Below are positions 36,304-47,982 of a stretch of 64,000 nt of DNA, piece after piece (position 1 is the stretch's first letter; every line of letters starts with the position of its first letter). The notes beneath the pieces are model-generated. The model made no database searches. It was given only the letters and a program-made list of their open reading frames with translations, and was not told the DNA's origin. A program made the translations under genes and the position numbers. Location: NCBI GenBank assembly GCA_036346405.1, contig CM070561.1:27250215-27314214 (forward strand), in the 5' to 3' direction. This DNA comes from Phyllostachys edulis. Its lineage: Eukaryota; Streptophyta; Magnoliopsida; Poales; Poaceae.

Positions 36304-37888
36304 TGTTGGGTCACGGGTAGGCTACGATAGCTACAAACAAAAATTTCTACCACGCAAACCAGGAAGCCAAGCAAGTAGATGATCACAGATCGTTACCACC
36401 AGACGCGCAGAGTAGTGGAAGAAGGGTTGGAGCAGCCTGGTCCAACGTAGAGCGCGTCAATGTAGTGGTCGTAGTCGATCGTCCAGCGTCCTCGTGAGTC
36501 GATCGTCTCCTCCAGCAACCTCTGCAGTTCCTTGTAAAGATCGCGGATCGTCCTCAAGCGCAACAGTCACAGTAGCGCCTCTACGGTATCCACACGTCCA
36601 GGGAAGGAACAACCGAACGCTGGTGTACTGGCACCAAGTCGCACAGCAGAGCTCTCAGGAAAATGGCGGCTAGGGTTTCGGTGGAGTGAAAACTTACCTC
36701 ACGACTTTCGTCTGTATGCCACAGCCTCATGCATCTCCATATATAGTGCTCGTGACGGATCCTATTCGAACACATTTGACGAATCGTATTCATACTGGTT
36801 TGTTCCAACCCGTTAAGTGTGTGACCCTGTAGGTTCATGCATAATCGGTTGTGACTCGGAAACCCTTTCCGATCACGAGTCGCAGTGGCTCCTAGCAGAA
36901 CATAGAGATTCCCGAATACACACAAATTATATCAAATGAACCTTAATGCAATATGATCTACGATTAGGTCCTCATCACTTATGACCAAGTCCTATCTTTA
37001 TACGACCAGTTCGTATTTGGTCATGACTAGTTCGTAAGTCCTTACGACTAGGTTTCGACCACTCTGCGATTACGTTCGACCAGTTTACGACCAGCTCGTA
37101 TATCTATACGACTAGTCTGTAACTGGTCGAACTAAACGAACTACTCGTGTATTCTCCCTTTGCCTCACGATGTCTGGTTGAACTCCATGTGAGATGTTGT
37201 GTTATCCATGGACTGTTCAATACTTTCTCGATCGAGTGTCAGATAACTTTACGTGGTCGAACACTTCGACTACTAGTGGCATGGCCATGCACTTTCTTTA
37301 TCCAATCACAACGAGGGGCCCAGAGACATCTCTCCTGTTATGTTAGGAGGGGCAAATCCCATATCCGAACAGTCACATTCCTTCGCATGTTTCATAGCAT
37401 ACCCGAAAGCTACCTTTATAACTACCCAGTTACGGTGTAGCGTTTGGCAACCCTTAAGAGTGCTATTACATATGTAGGAAACCATGCTGATCTCAGGTCT
37501 AAGGATTATACATCATCATTGCTTGAGACCAACTAACGACACATAGAATCATAACAATCTCAATAGTGTCTCAAGGTGGGTCTAATCCAACATCATGTTC
37601 TCTAACATGTGTCCATATTATTGGTTTGATATCTCCATATCCATGACTCGTGAAACATAGTCATCAACCAATACATATGCTAGTCTATTCATATGTGTCC
37701 TCATATGTTTCCACCGAGGATCGATAAGAATAATTATCGCAGAAATATAGAGTTTCACAATCAAGTCACATACTTGATAATAAATATTAACAATATTATT
37801 CTAGGAACAAGATAACATATTATCCAATATTATGAACATAATGAAATATAATCATCTCTATGATTGCCTCTAGGGCATATTTCCAACA
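36304..37888 (-). mobile_element. Angela/BARE-like copia solo LTR
   Basis: The minus strand starts TGTTGGAAATATGCCCTAGA, the hallmark start of Angela/BARE-type LTRs in grasses. Plus coordinates begin TGTTGGGTCACGG. 1585 bp, flanked by exact GGCAG duplications at 36299-36303 and 37889-37893, with no internal part. A TATATA-like promoter word lies near 36739-36745. Repeated TACGACCAG/CTGGTCG words occur at 36980-37130. Confidence 0.93.
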
Positions 37889-40191
37889 GGCAGGAGAGGT
37901 CAAGCATGTTCGATTGCCGACATAACGGCGAATGCCTCACTAGGATAGGGATACCTACGCGAAGTGACAATAAACATAGCACCTAGATGGGTATGCCTGG
38001 GTTCAGTGAGGAATAACATTCGATGGGCTAAGTGCAAGGTTAGGGCTAGATAATTGAAAGGCTTCGACGCGTGCTCTAGACTGCTTACCTAAGGTAGTGA
38101 GCAGTGGTATCGACAGATGCCAAACAAACTGGAGAATTCATGTTATGTGGGCAAAGTTGTACCCCTCTGCAGAATATAAATATATTATAATAGCCGTGCT
38201 CACGGTGATGAGCATGTTAAGTGTAGTTTTGCCGGGTATAGATTTGATTTTCACAAAAACTATCTTATCCGGAGTGTCAGGCGTGAACGATTACGCCACC
38301 GAGAGCGAACAACTTGAATTCTAGCAAGCCAAGCATCATTTCAACTTTATTTTTGCATCATGTTGATCCCAGCTTTTGTTAAGTTAATATTTTAAGTTGC
38401 AATGATAGTTGCTTGCAAGCTATTTTAATATGTCAATATTTTTGTGATGTGTAGCTAGTTATGTCATACTCATGCTGTTATCCTTGTTGATTCCAATACA
38501 TATATGCTTAAGTTAGATGTGTGTGATGATGTATATATATATATATTGTGTATATTGTTGCTTAGCCCTGCAAGTCTAGAAGTTACGGTAGTCCGATTGA
38601 CATGATTAACTCGTCGATCATGGGATACACCTCACACTTATCTTTTATGCTTTTGGTCCAGATCTTCAAATCTGGTTGTTTAGTTTCTTTCTGGTCAAAT
38701 TGAAAAGGATTTGGGACTGGATAAGTGGCTGTTAGTGAGAGTGCCTTCGTGCACGAGACTCGGGTATGTGGTAGACTTGTCCGGACCATTAAGGACCAAA
38801 CTTTGGGCTGTCAATTCCAAGTACCACTCGTACTTCCACACGCGGTGAAATGGCGTCGCTCGGTCAAGTAAGGGGAGGGTTTTATTGGGTTGAAACATAG
38901 GTGGTGTGAGGACATAGGACCGTGAAATCCTATGTTTCTTAGGAACCCAAGGTAATATATAATGTGCGGGTGAGCATTATTACTTATGTTGGGGGTTACC
39001 AACGTACTAACTACCTTACACTGGCCCCTCCAACACAACTTATGTGCCCGCTTAGCAATTCCTATATGAATTGGTACTAAGTTGGGATTTCATCTCGCAT
39101 GGGTGATTCAACTCAATAGGGTCTTCTTGCTGAAAAATACTAAGTCTCGAACTCCCTGGCCGACTCACCAAAGGCGGTGTGTTTGGCTTACGGTTACGGG
39201 CTGTTTAAGTCATGTGGGTAAAGTAGTACTGCCCTACAGGGATTAATCTATTCGAATAGCCGTGTCCACGGTTACGGACGACGCTTGGTTTTGAATGACA
39301 TCATTGTTAGACTTTAAATTAAAATTTACATGGTTACAACTTGGTGTTCGGTATGAATGGGTATTCATGCGTTGTAGTTTATCAAAGTGGGCTGCCACTT
39401 TGATATTGTTTGATCTATAATTATATTAATATCACTTGTATTACTTTTGTTTAAAATCTATTTACAAAATGGCAATTAAAAACTAGTATGTGTAGGATAA
39501 AAATTGTTGCATTTTCCGCAAAACTAAGCCACTAATGTCATCCTTTGAATATCCTCTAGCATATATACTTTTTAATTTGTGTAAGACATCCGAGTACATT
39601 TGTACTTAACCCGTTGCTGCTTTCAGGTGAGGATGATCTTACGCTTGATACGTTCGTTAGCGTCGATTTTGGCAACGCTAATGAATAGTGCTCTTTCTAG
39701 CTCCCAGTCGGTTGCCATGGGTTGTGGGGCACACCTTACTAGATCCTTTTGGTTTATTTAATTTCTTTCACTGCTACTTATTGCAATATTTTGAATTTGG
39801 CCGATCGTCTACTTTGTAATAGTCATAGACTTGAACTATTATGTTTTATGCCACTTGATATATCATTTATGACTTGTGTATGACTGTGATTAAGACGTTG
39901 AGTAAGAGTATGTGTGTGTTGGTCGCTGATCTTGGAAGCCAACACGGGACACATACCCGCTGTTTTGAATTCTCTTTTAACTTGTTTAAGTGTGTATTCG
40001 GTTGTTTGGGAACCGGCTACCATGTGGCATCCGCAGAGGAGTGGTGTGCATGGTCAACGGGGCTCTAGTTTCAGCCGAATCCTCTCACTTAGAGGGAGTT
40101 AACTTGGAATTCAATTTCCCTGAGGTCCAGAGTTATTTTTATAAGACCGAAAAGGCATCGGTCTTACGGAAATAACCAGGGGGTCCTCACA
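37889..40191 (+). repeat. LTR-D, right arm ending in GGGGTCCTCACA
   Basis: Resumes at GGCAG after the Angela-like LTR and ends GGGGGTCCTCACA at 40191, the same terminus as the Tekay-like LTR. It contains CTATTCGAATAG (39248-39259), GGTATGAATGG near 39350, GAGTACATTTGTACTT (39592-39607) and a (TA)n run at 38532-38546. No coding domain. LTR-D appears to be a solo or truncated LTR. Confidence 0.75.
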
Positions 40192-40545
40192 GAAAGAAAG
40201 AAAGAGGGGGGGGGAGGAAGGTGAGGAACCATACACATTCATGGCTCGTGGCCCCACATTGTTGAATGTTAGTGAAGCACTAGTCATCAAATCGCACAGA
40301 CCACATATTTTTAATGTTTTTATATTGATAACTTTTGTAACTTAAATTGTGCATTTATGTGAATTGGATAGCAAAAATGTTATTATGGTATTTTGAAAGC
40401 TAAATTCGTTTTTTCACAATATTATTCATTTTAATTTGAATTCCTAATTTATTAATATTTTCCTCAAAATTTTAATATGTATTTATTGATACCACTACTC
40501 CATTTGAATTTTAACTCAGGTATTTATATATATGTCGATACCATG
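40192..40545. other. Short intergenic stretch with a GAAA microsatellite
   Basis: Begins with GAAAGAAAGAAAGAGG followed by a G-run (40192-40216). The rest is AT-rich with no gene or recognised repeat. Confidence 0.6.
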
Positions 40546-40861
40546 TTTTAATTAAGAGTTGTTTTACGGTACACTTCATTTAATATGGGTCGTCTATTTT
40601 TTTTATCTGGTGGTTTAGATTAGTTATGATTTAGTTATACTACACCCGGTAGTATGAGTAGTATAATCCCAAAAAGGGTAGAATTGTAATTACTTATGTG
40701 GAGATCACATGCCACAAGAGTAATATTGTCAATCCTAGTGGGAAAAGTTCATAATACCCTCACAACAAATTATAAATACAAAGAATCAATGATCAAATTT
40801 GATTTATACTACCACCGTATACTATCAGTAGGATGTATCGTAAAATTTATCTTAATTAAAG
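40546..40861. mobile_element. MITE-like element upstream of the receptor kinase
   Basis: Two 28-bp ends (40546-40573 and 40834-40861) are inverted copies with 6 mismatches, sharing TTTAATTAAGA and TTTTACGRTACA. The total is 316 bp, AT-rich and without coding capacity. If the inverted repeat proper starts at ATTAAGA, TA dinucleotides flank both sides. The family is not identified. It ends about 200 bp before the kinase start codon. Confidence 0.6.
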
Positions 40862-41058
40862 TTTTAGGTCCTAGGCCATGCCCTGGCCTAGACCCGCCCC
40901 TGCATACACGCCGAAGGAAAATCCAAGTAAACGTATACAATCTTGCGAGGCCAATTAATTCTTTATATGCCGCCTGCTGACCTGCCCGTGACCGGCGGTG
41001 ACCAAAGCCAATAAAAACCTCGTGCTGCCTTCGCAAAGGACCGAAACAAACAACAACA
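40862..41058 (+). promoter_or_regulatory. Putative promoter and 5' UTR of the lectin receptor kinase
   Basis: A CCAAT word (40951-40955) is followed by a TATA-like TTTATATG (40962-40969), about 90 bp before the ATG. The stretch before the ATG is rich in AACAACAACA, common in plant 5' UTRs. Motif-based inference. Confidence 0.45.
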
Positions 41059-43195
41059 ATGGCTGCAATGAGCTCTCGCCACCTTCTCTTCATGTTCTTT
41101 TGTCTCTACTTCTCGGTGCTGTCAATCCATACACCTCGTGCTGCCTCACTCTCCTTCAGCTTCAACTTCTCCAGCTCCGGCCACGACCTCTGTGACACGG
41201 AGCTGAGGTGCGAACGTGACGCGCACATGGGCTCGGGCGTGCTCGAGCTAACCAAGAACGAGATCGGAAGCGATACCTTCAGCGCTGGCCGCGCGTCCTA
41301 CGCGAATCCGGTGCCGCTGTGGGACAACGCCACCGGCGAGCTGACCAGCTTCACTTCTACCTTCACATTCCAAATCAAGCCCAAAAATGACACCTTCTTT
41401 CAGGCGTGTAACGTGAACGGCGGCGACGGGATGGCTTTCTTCCTCGCGCACTTCCCGTCGAGGATCCCTCCCAACAGCTACGGCTCGAACCTCGCGCTCT
41501 TCAACGTCAGCACCTACCTAGACGCCTACGGCGAAAACCGTGTCGTCGCGGTGGAGTTCGACACGATCAGCGGCGATGGGGACCCCAGCGGCAACCATGT
41601 GGGCATCGACATCAACTCCATTGACTCCAAGGCCTCCATACCCGTGACCAAGGGCCTAATCTCCCAGTACTCCGTTATGACTGCCGAGATCAGCTACAAC
41701 AACCTCACGCGTATCCTAGCCGCCCATCTCAAGATCGACAACGGAGACCCGTACAACGTCAACGCTTCAGTAGACATGAAGGCGAGCTTGCCCGAGGAAG
41801 TGGCAGTCGGCTTCTCTGCGGGAACCGGCACCTGCATCGAGCTGCATCAGGTGCTGTCTTGGTCGTTTAGCTCCACTCTAAAGGCCGCCGCAAGCCCTGC
41901 TAATGCTACTACCGGTACCGGAGTGCGACTAGTACCTGTGGTAGTGCCTACGGCTGTAGCTCTTTTTCTGTTCCTCTGCATCGTCGTAGGCTATCTTGTA
42001 CGTCGGCGATGCATATCGAAGAGGCTAAGAGGAATCGCCGATGCCGACGAAGAAGGAGAGCAAGCTGAATTCGAGAGAGTGGAGGGACCTAGACGGTACC
42101 GCTACCGAGAGCTCGCCGCTGCCACGAGCAACTTCGCGGAGGAGGAGAAGCTCGGCCGAGGGGGTTTCGGCAATGTCTATCGGGGCAGCCTCAGTGACCA
42201 GGACCGCCCAGTGGCCGTAAAGATGTTCTCGGGGGAGTCGTCAGAACAGGGGAGGAAAGCGTTCGAGGCAGAGGTGAAGATCATAAACCGGCTCAGGCAT
42301 CGCAACCTTGTGCAGTTGTTAGGTTGGTGTGACAGCCGCGAAGGGCTCTTGCTCGTCTATGAGCTTGTGCCAGAAGGCAGCCTTGACAGGCACCTCTACA
42401 GCAGTTTGCTCACTTGGTCAGAGAGGTACAACCGTCTACCAAATGATTTCTTCATTTTGTTAACTTGATTTACCAGTAGATTATTCAGTTTGTTAACTTG
42501 ATTTAACTAACAGATACAGGATTATCCTCGGCCTGGGCTCTGCGCTACGCTATCTCCACACGGAGTGGGATCAGTGCGTATTGCATGGTGACATCAAGCC
42601 AAGCAACATACTTCTCGACTCATCACACAGCACCAAGTTGGCCGATTTCGGACTGGCTAGGCTCGTCGACCATGGAGCCGGACCACGGACAACGCAGGTC
42701 GTGATGGGCACTGCAGGGTACATTGACCCGGAGTTCATCCGCACGCGGCGGCCGAGCATCGAATCCGACGTCTACAGCTTCGGCATCGTCGTCCTAGAGA
42801 TCGTCTCCGGCCGGCGGCCGGAGAATGAGTACCCAAACAAGGTCACCCCGCTGCTGAAGTGGATCTGGGACCTGTACGACAGAGACTCTGTCCTCGAAGC
42901 GGTGGATCATAGGCTAAGGGGAGACGAGCTCGACCGCGAGCATGGTTGCGAGTGGCAGCTGCGGCGCGCGATCGTCGTCGGGCTCTGGTGCGCACATCCG
43001 GACCCGAGCGTGCGGCCGTCCGTAGTGCAGGCTATGAACGTCCTGCAATCCGAGGACGTGACCCTGCCGGTCCTGTCGCGGCCGGTGTACAGGACTACGT
43101 CTGATTTTTCCCATGTGTCACGCGGCTACGACGCTTCGTCGGGGGCCAACATTTCTAGCGACGACGCGTCCTGGACGCTTAGCGGGGGCAGATGA
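41059..43195 (+). CDS. L-type lectin receptor-like kinase, one intron (exons 41059-42425, 42514-43195)
   Basis: Predicted 682 residues after joining the two exons. Residues 1-30 are a signal peptide, 31 to about 275 a legume-type lectin domain, about 291-314 a membrane segment, and about 360-640 a Ser/Thr kinase. Lectin evidence is GGDGMAFFLA and the metal-site region VEFDT...DPSGNHVGID. Kinase evidence is GRGGFGNVYRG (366-376), Lys388 in AVKMF, HGD at 480-482 in place of HRD, and DFG at 500-502. HGD makes it a non-RD kinase, as is common in grass lectin kinases. It probably sits in the plasma membrane and signals in defence or development; the ligand is unknown. The start at 41059 is the first ATG; a second lies three codons on. 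The C-terminus ends where LINE homology begins. Confidence 0.93.
42426..42513 (+). other. Intron of the lectin receptor kinase
   Basis: 88 bp, GT...AG, phase 2. It contains a tandem-like TTTGTTAACTTGATTTA word twice. Removing it joins TGGTCAGAG|AG to ATACAGG, giving the continuous kinase motif W-S-E-R-Y-R-I-I-L-G. Without splicing the frame ends at 42468 inside the kinase domain. Most L-type lectin kinases are intronless, so this could be a derived intron. Confidence 0.9.
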
Positions 43196-43235
43196 CCAGG
43201 ACCGCCCAGCTCTTCTTGATGAACCAGCTTCAAGG
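43196..43235 (-). pseudogene. LINE-A RT fragment, leftmost 40 bp
   Basis: The minus strand continues the LINE frame from 50129 once the copia element is removed: CSFL then EAGSSRRAGRSWSS, matching the S-x-x-W-x-S pattern found after YFRNxSFLEA in plant LINE RTs. The similarity stops at the kinase stop codon. Confidence 0.55.
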
Positions 43236-43503
43236 TGTTGGAAAACTATGAGCATGGTTTAAAAGCGGACTTATGTATAGACCCCTCATCCAAAGTTTTA
43301 GTAGGGTCTCTAGCTTATAAATAGAGGGTGTTATTCATTGTAAACAATTGATTGATTGATGAAGGAATAAAGAGAAGTAAGAAGCCATTATATCTCTGTG
43401 TTCAATCTACTATTATGTTCTTATGTTCTTGCATTGTTACGATTTTAAGTTTGTCTACAAGTTAATCGCTCGGACTAGACTCGCCAGCGACAGTTCCTCA
43501 ATA
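43236..43503 (+). repeat. 5' LTR of the copia element
   Basis: TGTTGGAAAACTATG...TCCTCAATA. It has TATAAATA at 43316-43323 and AATAAA at 43366-43371. It is followed by CGTTATCAGCACG, a primer-site-like sequence seen in several plant copia elements. Confidence 0.9.
43366..43371 (+). terminator. AATAAA polyadenylation-like signal in the copia LTR
   Basis: Lies 171 bp after the kinase stop codon and could terminate the kinase transcript as well as the element's own. Positional inference. Confidence 0.35.
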
Positions 43504-45100
43504 CGTTATCAGCACGATCGACTCTCCTCGGATCGAAAGGTAACCGTCGAAGAACGACACTTGTAAATTGAATCATATTTTTCTAGATCGCTTTCAATTC
43601 TGCAAATTCACTTTCTAGATTGGTTTTCTACAGTGCAAATCCGCTCTAATCTACCGCGAGCCGATTTGAAGTCGCCGGCACAATGTCGATCGGTAGATTG
43701 CACGAAAGATTGAACGTCGATTATACCGTAGATTGAAAATTGCAAATTCATTCTAAACTACCGCGAGCCGACTTAAAGTCGCCAGCCAAACCGATCAGTA
43801 ATTGCATGAACGACAATTGCATCGCATGAACAGTATACATAGTATGAACAGTAACACACAAAAAACATCAAACCCACGGCGACCGCATGCGCCGTGATCG
43901 CCGGCATGGAGCCGCCATGCACGGCCGAGCCACCGGTCACCGCGTCTTGAAGGCGTCGCCCCGAACGGGAGCCGCCGGCCGCCGTGTCTTGAAGGAGCGC
44001 TGCCACGCCCGAAGCGCCGGCCGCCACGTGCCAAGACCCGGCCGCTAGCTCTCACGCCACTGCACCGTGCTTGAAGCCCGGCTGCGATCGCGGCGCATGC
44101 GATGATGGCGCCATCGCGCCTGCTCGGCACCACTCGCGCCCGCACCACGCTTGGAGCGCCGGGTGTCGCCCGCGCCGGAGCCACCACACAATGCTTGGAG
44201 CACTGCCCGGCCCTCGCTTGAAGCACGTGCCGCCGGAGCCACCGCCACGCAAGGAGCTCGTGCCACTCGCCGCTTGGAGCCCCGGCCACCGCCTTGCGCG
44301 CCGCCACCGAGTCTGTCGCCCGCCCACCAGTGGCGGTGCTATCGCCCGCGCCGCCCGTATCCGCCCGCCTCCGCCGTCTAAAGCGCGCTCCTCCCACTCG
44401 CCGGCCCCGGCCGCCTCCTTAGGCTCCATGGGAGCTGTCGCCGCCACTTCAATAGGGGCAGGGAAACCCTACGGGTGCCCCCCCCCCCCCTTTTTTGCTC
44501 CAAGCGGCATGGGCCAAAAAGGGCCGGTCCGATATTTTTTTCGGATAGAGAAAAAAAAAGGGGAAAACCAAAAAAAATGAGGCTTTGCAAAAAGATCCTT
44601 GGGGATTCTGCAAATCACGAGGATCCTTACGCGAATAAGGAATTTTGCAAGGAGGCCTTCGAAATTTCTGAAAATTACGAGGAAATATTTCGGGAAAAAA
44701 ATTCTTGCAGAATAACCCCTTGGAAATTGAAAATTTGGGCTGATAATTTTCTGAGAATAGAAAATTTGCGGTTTAGCCCATAAAAACTGCAGAATTATCC
44801 AAAAAATCATATTCCAGCAGAGTAGAGCCTCAGGAATTCAAATTTTGGATCATTTTGAGCATTTAAAGCATGTTTAACTTTGTTATTGTTATTGTTATTT
44901 TTATGCAATTTATGTATTGTATTTACTGTTTTGATTATTTGTGATTATTTATATTACTTTTAATCACTAAAACAACAGTAAATCATGAGAAATGCATAGA
45001 AAAATACGGGAACACGAACTGGGAGTTCAAAGAACATTATGAGAATTTTTGCAATCAGTTTTTATGCAAATTACCAGCAGTAATCTTATGAACTCTTTGT
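43504..45100 (+). other. Long leader of the copia element with a GC-rich island
   Basis: 43850-44460 is strongly GC-rich and built from degenerate modules around CTTG(A/G)AGC and GCCGCC. A C-run and a T-run follow at about 44480-44497. Then comes an A-rich stretch and AT-rich DNA. The long minus-strand frame here (43795-44397) has low-complexity Arg/Gly/Ala composition and no domain, so I do not call a gene. Confidence 0.6.
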
Positions 45101-45406
45101 ATGAATATGAAGATGACTAGAATCACGAATCAGGAATTCGAAGAACTGACCCAGGATGGCCAGAATTTGTATAGGATTTGTACAAGTCTTCAACTCTGTG
45201 ATAATATAATCACAGATGAGCAGAAGATCGAGAAAACTCTCTCTACTTTTCACCAAAATGCGGTGCAATCCGCACGCAACTGCCGTCAAGACGGCTACAA
45301 GGAGTATGCCGCATTAATTGACACCATGCAAGTTGCGGAAGCTCAAGATGATGTTCTAAGGAAGAACTGCATCTCACCGCCACCTAGTAGCAAATGTTGG
45401 CCATAA
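45101..45406 (+). pseudogene. copia gag relic
   Basis: A 101-codon frame with charged helical segments (ITNQEFEELTQDGQNLYR, EYAALIDTMQVAEAQ), as in plant copia gag proteins of the UBN2 type. It is truncated by stops. Similar but broken sequence continues to about 45700. Confidence 0.5.
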
Positions 45407-46035
45407 AGCCAATACTAGCAACTACAAGGTGATGAACCCTCTCACAAAGGAGAGGGGTAAGAAGGGTAAGGTCGTGGGTCGCACGTTATTGATCCTTTCT
45501 AGTCTAAGAAGAAGGGCAAAAGGCAGCATGAGGCACACCTCGCTATTGCAGGCACGGAGGATCCATATGCGTTAGTTGCAATCATGGATGTGGACAGCCT
45601 AGTAGCAGCCCCCCTCATCCCTCCTTTGGACATCGCAGCGGCCCCAGCCGTAGTTGTCCAAAAGGAGAAGATCGCCATGTAGCAGATTGGGTAGAAGTTT
45701 CTGAATACTTCGCTGATTCGATCTAGTGCACGCATTGCACTTGGATCGTTTATAGTAACTTGCAGTTTGTGATTGAAGCAGAACATTGAATTATTTTATT
45801 CTTTGAATGATGGTTATAAGCTCTAGGAGAGCAGATCATTAAATTCTTATGATGAGTCATGCAAGACTTATTTTGCCGTATTTAAAATAGCAAGTTATGT
45901 TCTGATATCTGAAGTATTTTATTTATGTGTTGCTTGCTTTCTGCTACATATTAATAAAGTACATTATATTAGAACGTGTGTGGCGCCCTACGGAGGAAGT
46001 GTACTTAGCAGGATAGCGACACAACGAATACCACC

Positions 46036-46428
46036 TTGAGAGAGACGAAAATCTTTCAGTTGATCGGCAAAAATGCTGGTAGTCTTATGACAATCGCAAG
46101 CAACGATGCTTGTATAATAGGCTCAGGAAGGGCAACAATTATACTCCCAATAGACACAACTTTGGTCATTGAAGAAGCCTTGTTAGACCCAGAATCAACT
46201 AGAACTCTCAAGGATATTCGCGCAAACGGTTTCCACGTTGACACTGAAGAAGAGTATGGTAAGAAATACCTACTCATTATAAAGCGTGAAGAAAGTAGAA
46301 AAATAGTATCACAACGACTTCCTTCATTTGAAACTGGGCTATACTACACTAATATTAAGGCATGTACAGCCTATACTACCCTGAAAGCCGTATTTAGAAG
46401 CTCTGAACATTTTCTATCTCTGGCATGA
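46036..46428 (+). pseudogene. copia protease/pre-integrase relic
   Basis: A 130-codon frame with GSGRATIILPIDTTLVIEEALLDPESTRTLKDI, matching the stretch after the copia protease active site (the usual L-L-x-P-x-x-x-x-x-L-I region), then GLYYTNIK. The active-site aspartate is not visible. Confidence 0.6.
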
Positions 46429-46499
46429 TAGATAATGCCACCCAGGTCTTAGAATGATGAGAAATATAATTAACAATTCATAGGGACATAATGTCAATG

Positions 46500-47094
46500 T
46501 AAAGAATTTCCTGAATCAGAAAGATTTTGTGTGCCCTGCATGTGCCACCGGGAATTTAATTACTAAACCTTCTGCTCTAAAAGTGAAGGATGAAGTCCCT
46601 ACATTCCTGAACCGTATTCAGGGAGACTTTTTGCGGTCTTATACAACCCCTGTAAGGGCCATTTAGGCATTCTATAGTGCTCATCGATGCTTCCTCGAAA
46701 TGGTTGCATGTATGTTTATTGTCTACGAGAAACTACGTTTTTGCAAAGCTAAATCTCGCAGATAATTAAAATTAGTAATAATTTCCTTGATCATCATGTG
46801 AAGTCCACCAGAATGGACAACGCTGGAGAATTTACTTCAAAGGCATTTGATGATTATTGTATGGCAATGGGAATTAAAGTTGAGCATTTTGTACCGTATG
46901 TCCACATCCAGAATAGGCTAGCAAATACATTAATTACAAGGATTAAATTTATTGCCCGACCACCTTTGAAGAATTGTAATTTACTAACTACATGTTGGGG
47001 ACACGTAGTCCTACTCGCAGCAACTCTCATCAATTTTAGACCACCGACATATAACATCCATTCACCTATGCAACTAGCGCAAGAGTTAGCATAG
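46500..47094 (+). pseudogene. copia integrase relic
   Basis: A zinc-domain-like C-x-x-C-x-x-G segment lies near 46530. A frame from 46798 then reads KSTRMDNAGEFTSKAF and the HFVPYVHIQN stretch, the usual DNAGEF...H-x-P-Q-N core. The E/N positions are altered and the frame ends at 47094. Confidence 0.75.
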
Positions 47095-47982
47095 AAAATT
47101 TCTCATCTTTGAAGATTTAGTTGCAAGATTTATATACCTATACTACCACCACAGCGAACTGCAATTGGCCTTCTCCGAAAGTCTGAGATATATGCTAGTT
47201 ATGAGAAAACATCCATAATCAGGAATTTGGACCCTATGACGAGAGATTTGCATACTACTCGATTCGCTGAAAGTATATTTGATGGTGCTAATTTCCCATC
47301 ATTAGGGGGAGAAAATCAACCCCTTGATAAAAATATCGAAAAATAGAGAAGTCCAGAAGATAATTGAAGTCCAGGAGATCGATAATTGAAATTCATGCAC
47401 ATGACCCGCGCATTAGTGAAGCAAATAGAGAAGTCTAGAAGACAATTGAAGTCTAGAAGACAATTGCAGTCCAAAAGATAATTGATTTGCAAGCATTAGC
47501 AAATCATCTGCCTGACCACTTTAGTGATTTGAAGAGCGTGACCAAGTCACATGTGCCTGCACGCAATGCACTAGAGAGAGTTGAAATACCGATGAAGGTA
47601 TCCCTAATCCCGTCCTAAGGCCTCTGAAAGGATGAGAACTCCGGCCCCTCAAATCCGAAGTAACCGGGGACACCTGGTGAAAAAGGATAACAAGAACTTG
47701 ATACAGCAGATCATCGAAGTTCCCCAGAACCAGAAGGAGAGCTAGTTGAGACCTGGCACTAGTATGGAACCTTCAGAACAAGGCATACTATAATTAAACA
47801 TCCCTATGAAGGGAGACATCAGTATGGATGTGTGCGCACACATCGAAGCTGAAAAACTAAAGGGACTTGCCCTCGTAATTAGAAGTAGTGGTGAGCAAGT
47901 AGAAGCATTAAAAGAACCGCCCCTTAAAAAATAGCTATAAACTTTGTGACCACGGGAGAATCTATAAATAAGACAACAGCCT

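Noticed and set aside
42421..42468. Kinase ending at the first in-frame stop at 42468
   Set aside because: A GT-AG intron at 42426-42513 restores the kinase motif in frame, and the rest of the kinase domain follows directly.
43795..44397. 200-codon minus-strand frame
   Set aside because: Low-complexity Arg/Gly/Ala translation of GC-rich repeats; all frames are open because stop codons are rare in such DNA.
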